Source of the DNA: Firmicutes bacterium CAG:124
GTDB lineage: Bacteria; Bacillota; Clostridia; Oscillospirales; Oscillospiraceae
Assembly: GCA_000432135.1 (NCBI GenBank)
Contig: HF990553.1
Span: 8,719-30,339, forward strand
DNA: 21,621 nt
Direction: 5' to 3'
Positions 21,536 to 21,621 of the stretch are shown here, piece after piece (the first letter of the stretch is position 1; each line of letters starts with the position of its first letter). The translations under genes and the position numbers were made by a program. The notes beneath the pieces are model-generated. The model made no database searches, was not told the DNA's origin, and saw nothing but the letters and a program-made list of their open reading frames with translations.

Positions 21536-21621
21536 GGCATTCCCTATTTTCCCGGCCAGTCGCCCGGCAAGTATTTTCGGCGATCACGAGCTTAACTTCT
21601 GTGTTCGGTATGGGAACAGGT
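21536..21621 (-). rRNA. rrf: 5S ribosomal RNA, 3' part (5' end beyond window)
   Basis: The minus strand reads CCTGTTCCCATACCGAACA then GAAGTTAAGCTC, the universally conserved core of 5S rRNA, followed by a helix and GGGAAAATAGG typical of the 3' half in Clostridia. About 86 bases are present, and the 5' 30-35 bases lie outside the window. The 3' end is estimated, since the opposite strand of the closing helix is not visible. It ends a few bases before the bidirectional terminator, with no tRNA between, so it is probably the last gene of a 16S-23S-5S operon entering from the right. Confidence 0.95.

Noticed and set aside
1..21621. Mobile elements, CRISPR arrays, prophage or tRNA genes
   Set aside because: No transposase, integrase, direct-repeat array, target-site duplication or tRNA-like cloverleaf was seen; base composition is even apart from the AT-rich control regions.

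Overview
The window looks like part of the chromosome of a GC-rich member of the Firmicutes, probably a Clostridia/Oscillospiraceae-type gut anaerobe. This is inferred from strong AGGAGG-type ribosome binding sites, MsmX-style sugar ABC genes without a local ATPase, a lipoprotein with an acidic Pro/Thr/Ala linker, and the style of the 5S rRNA 3' half. No species can be named from the sequence alone. Almost the whole window is one carbohydrate uptake and catabolism locus, followed by the end of an rRNA operon.

Layout. (1) Positions 1-6516, minus strand, transcribed from 6516 leftwards: a Gfo/Idh/MocA oxidoreductase, an FGGY sugar kinase, an L-arabinose/L-fucose isomerase-like protein, a class III PLP aminotransferase, and a second Gfo/Idh/MocA oxidoreductase that runs off the left edge. 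(2) 6517-6769: a divergent control region with an excellent sigma-A promoter and two clear operator copies. (3) 6770-18290, plus strand: two ABC permeases, a substrate-binding lipoprotein, a DegT-family PLP aminotransferase, a DapA/NanA-type lyase, an aldo/keto reductase, a SASA-type carbohydrate esterase, an unrecognised 681-aa GH42-like protein, and a four-Asp-box sialidase-like beta-propeller. (4) 18336-19445, minus strand: a LacI-family regulator with its own terminator. (5) 19617-21405, plus strand: a PfkB sugar kinase overlapping an HpcH/HpaI-type 2-keto-3-deoxy-acid aldolase. (6) The 3' half of a 5S rRNA enters from the right edge on the minus strand, separated from the aldolase gene by a bidirectional terminator.

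How the parts fit. The odd-centred palindrome TATTACTAATA occurs exactly or with one mismatch at each of the four divergent transcription starts (6555, 6740, 19470, 19592). A weaker fifth copy lies on the -10 box of the main promoter. This points to one local regulon of three catabolic units plus the autoregulated LacI gene. The three putative glycan-active enzymes have no signal peptide. The simplest reading is that an intact, probably acetylated oligosaccharide is imported by the ABC system and is deacetylated and cleaved in the cytoplasm. The sugar units would then be oxidised or transaminated (two Gfo/Idh proteins, two unrelated PLP aminotransferases, an AKR) and fed through isomerase/FGGY kinase and 2-keto-3-deoxy kinase/aldolase branches. 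The substrate cannot be read from the sequence. The combination does not match a sialic acid, arabinose, rhamnose or hexuronate operon that I can name, and it is the main candidate here for an undescribed system.
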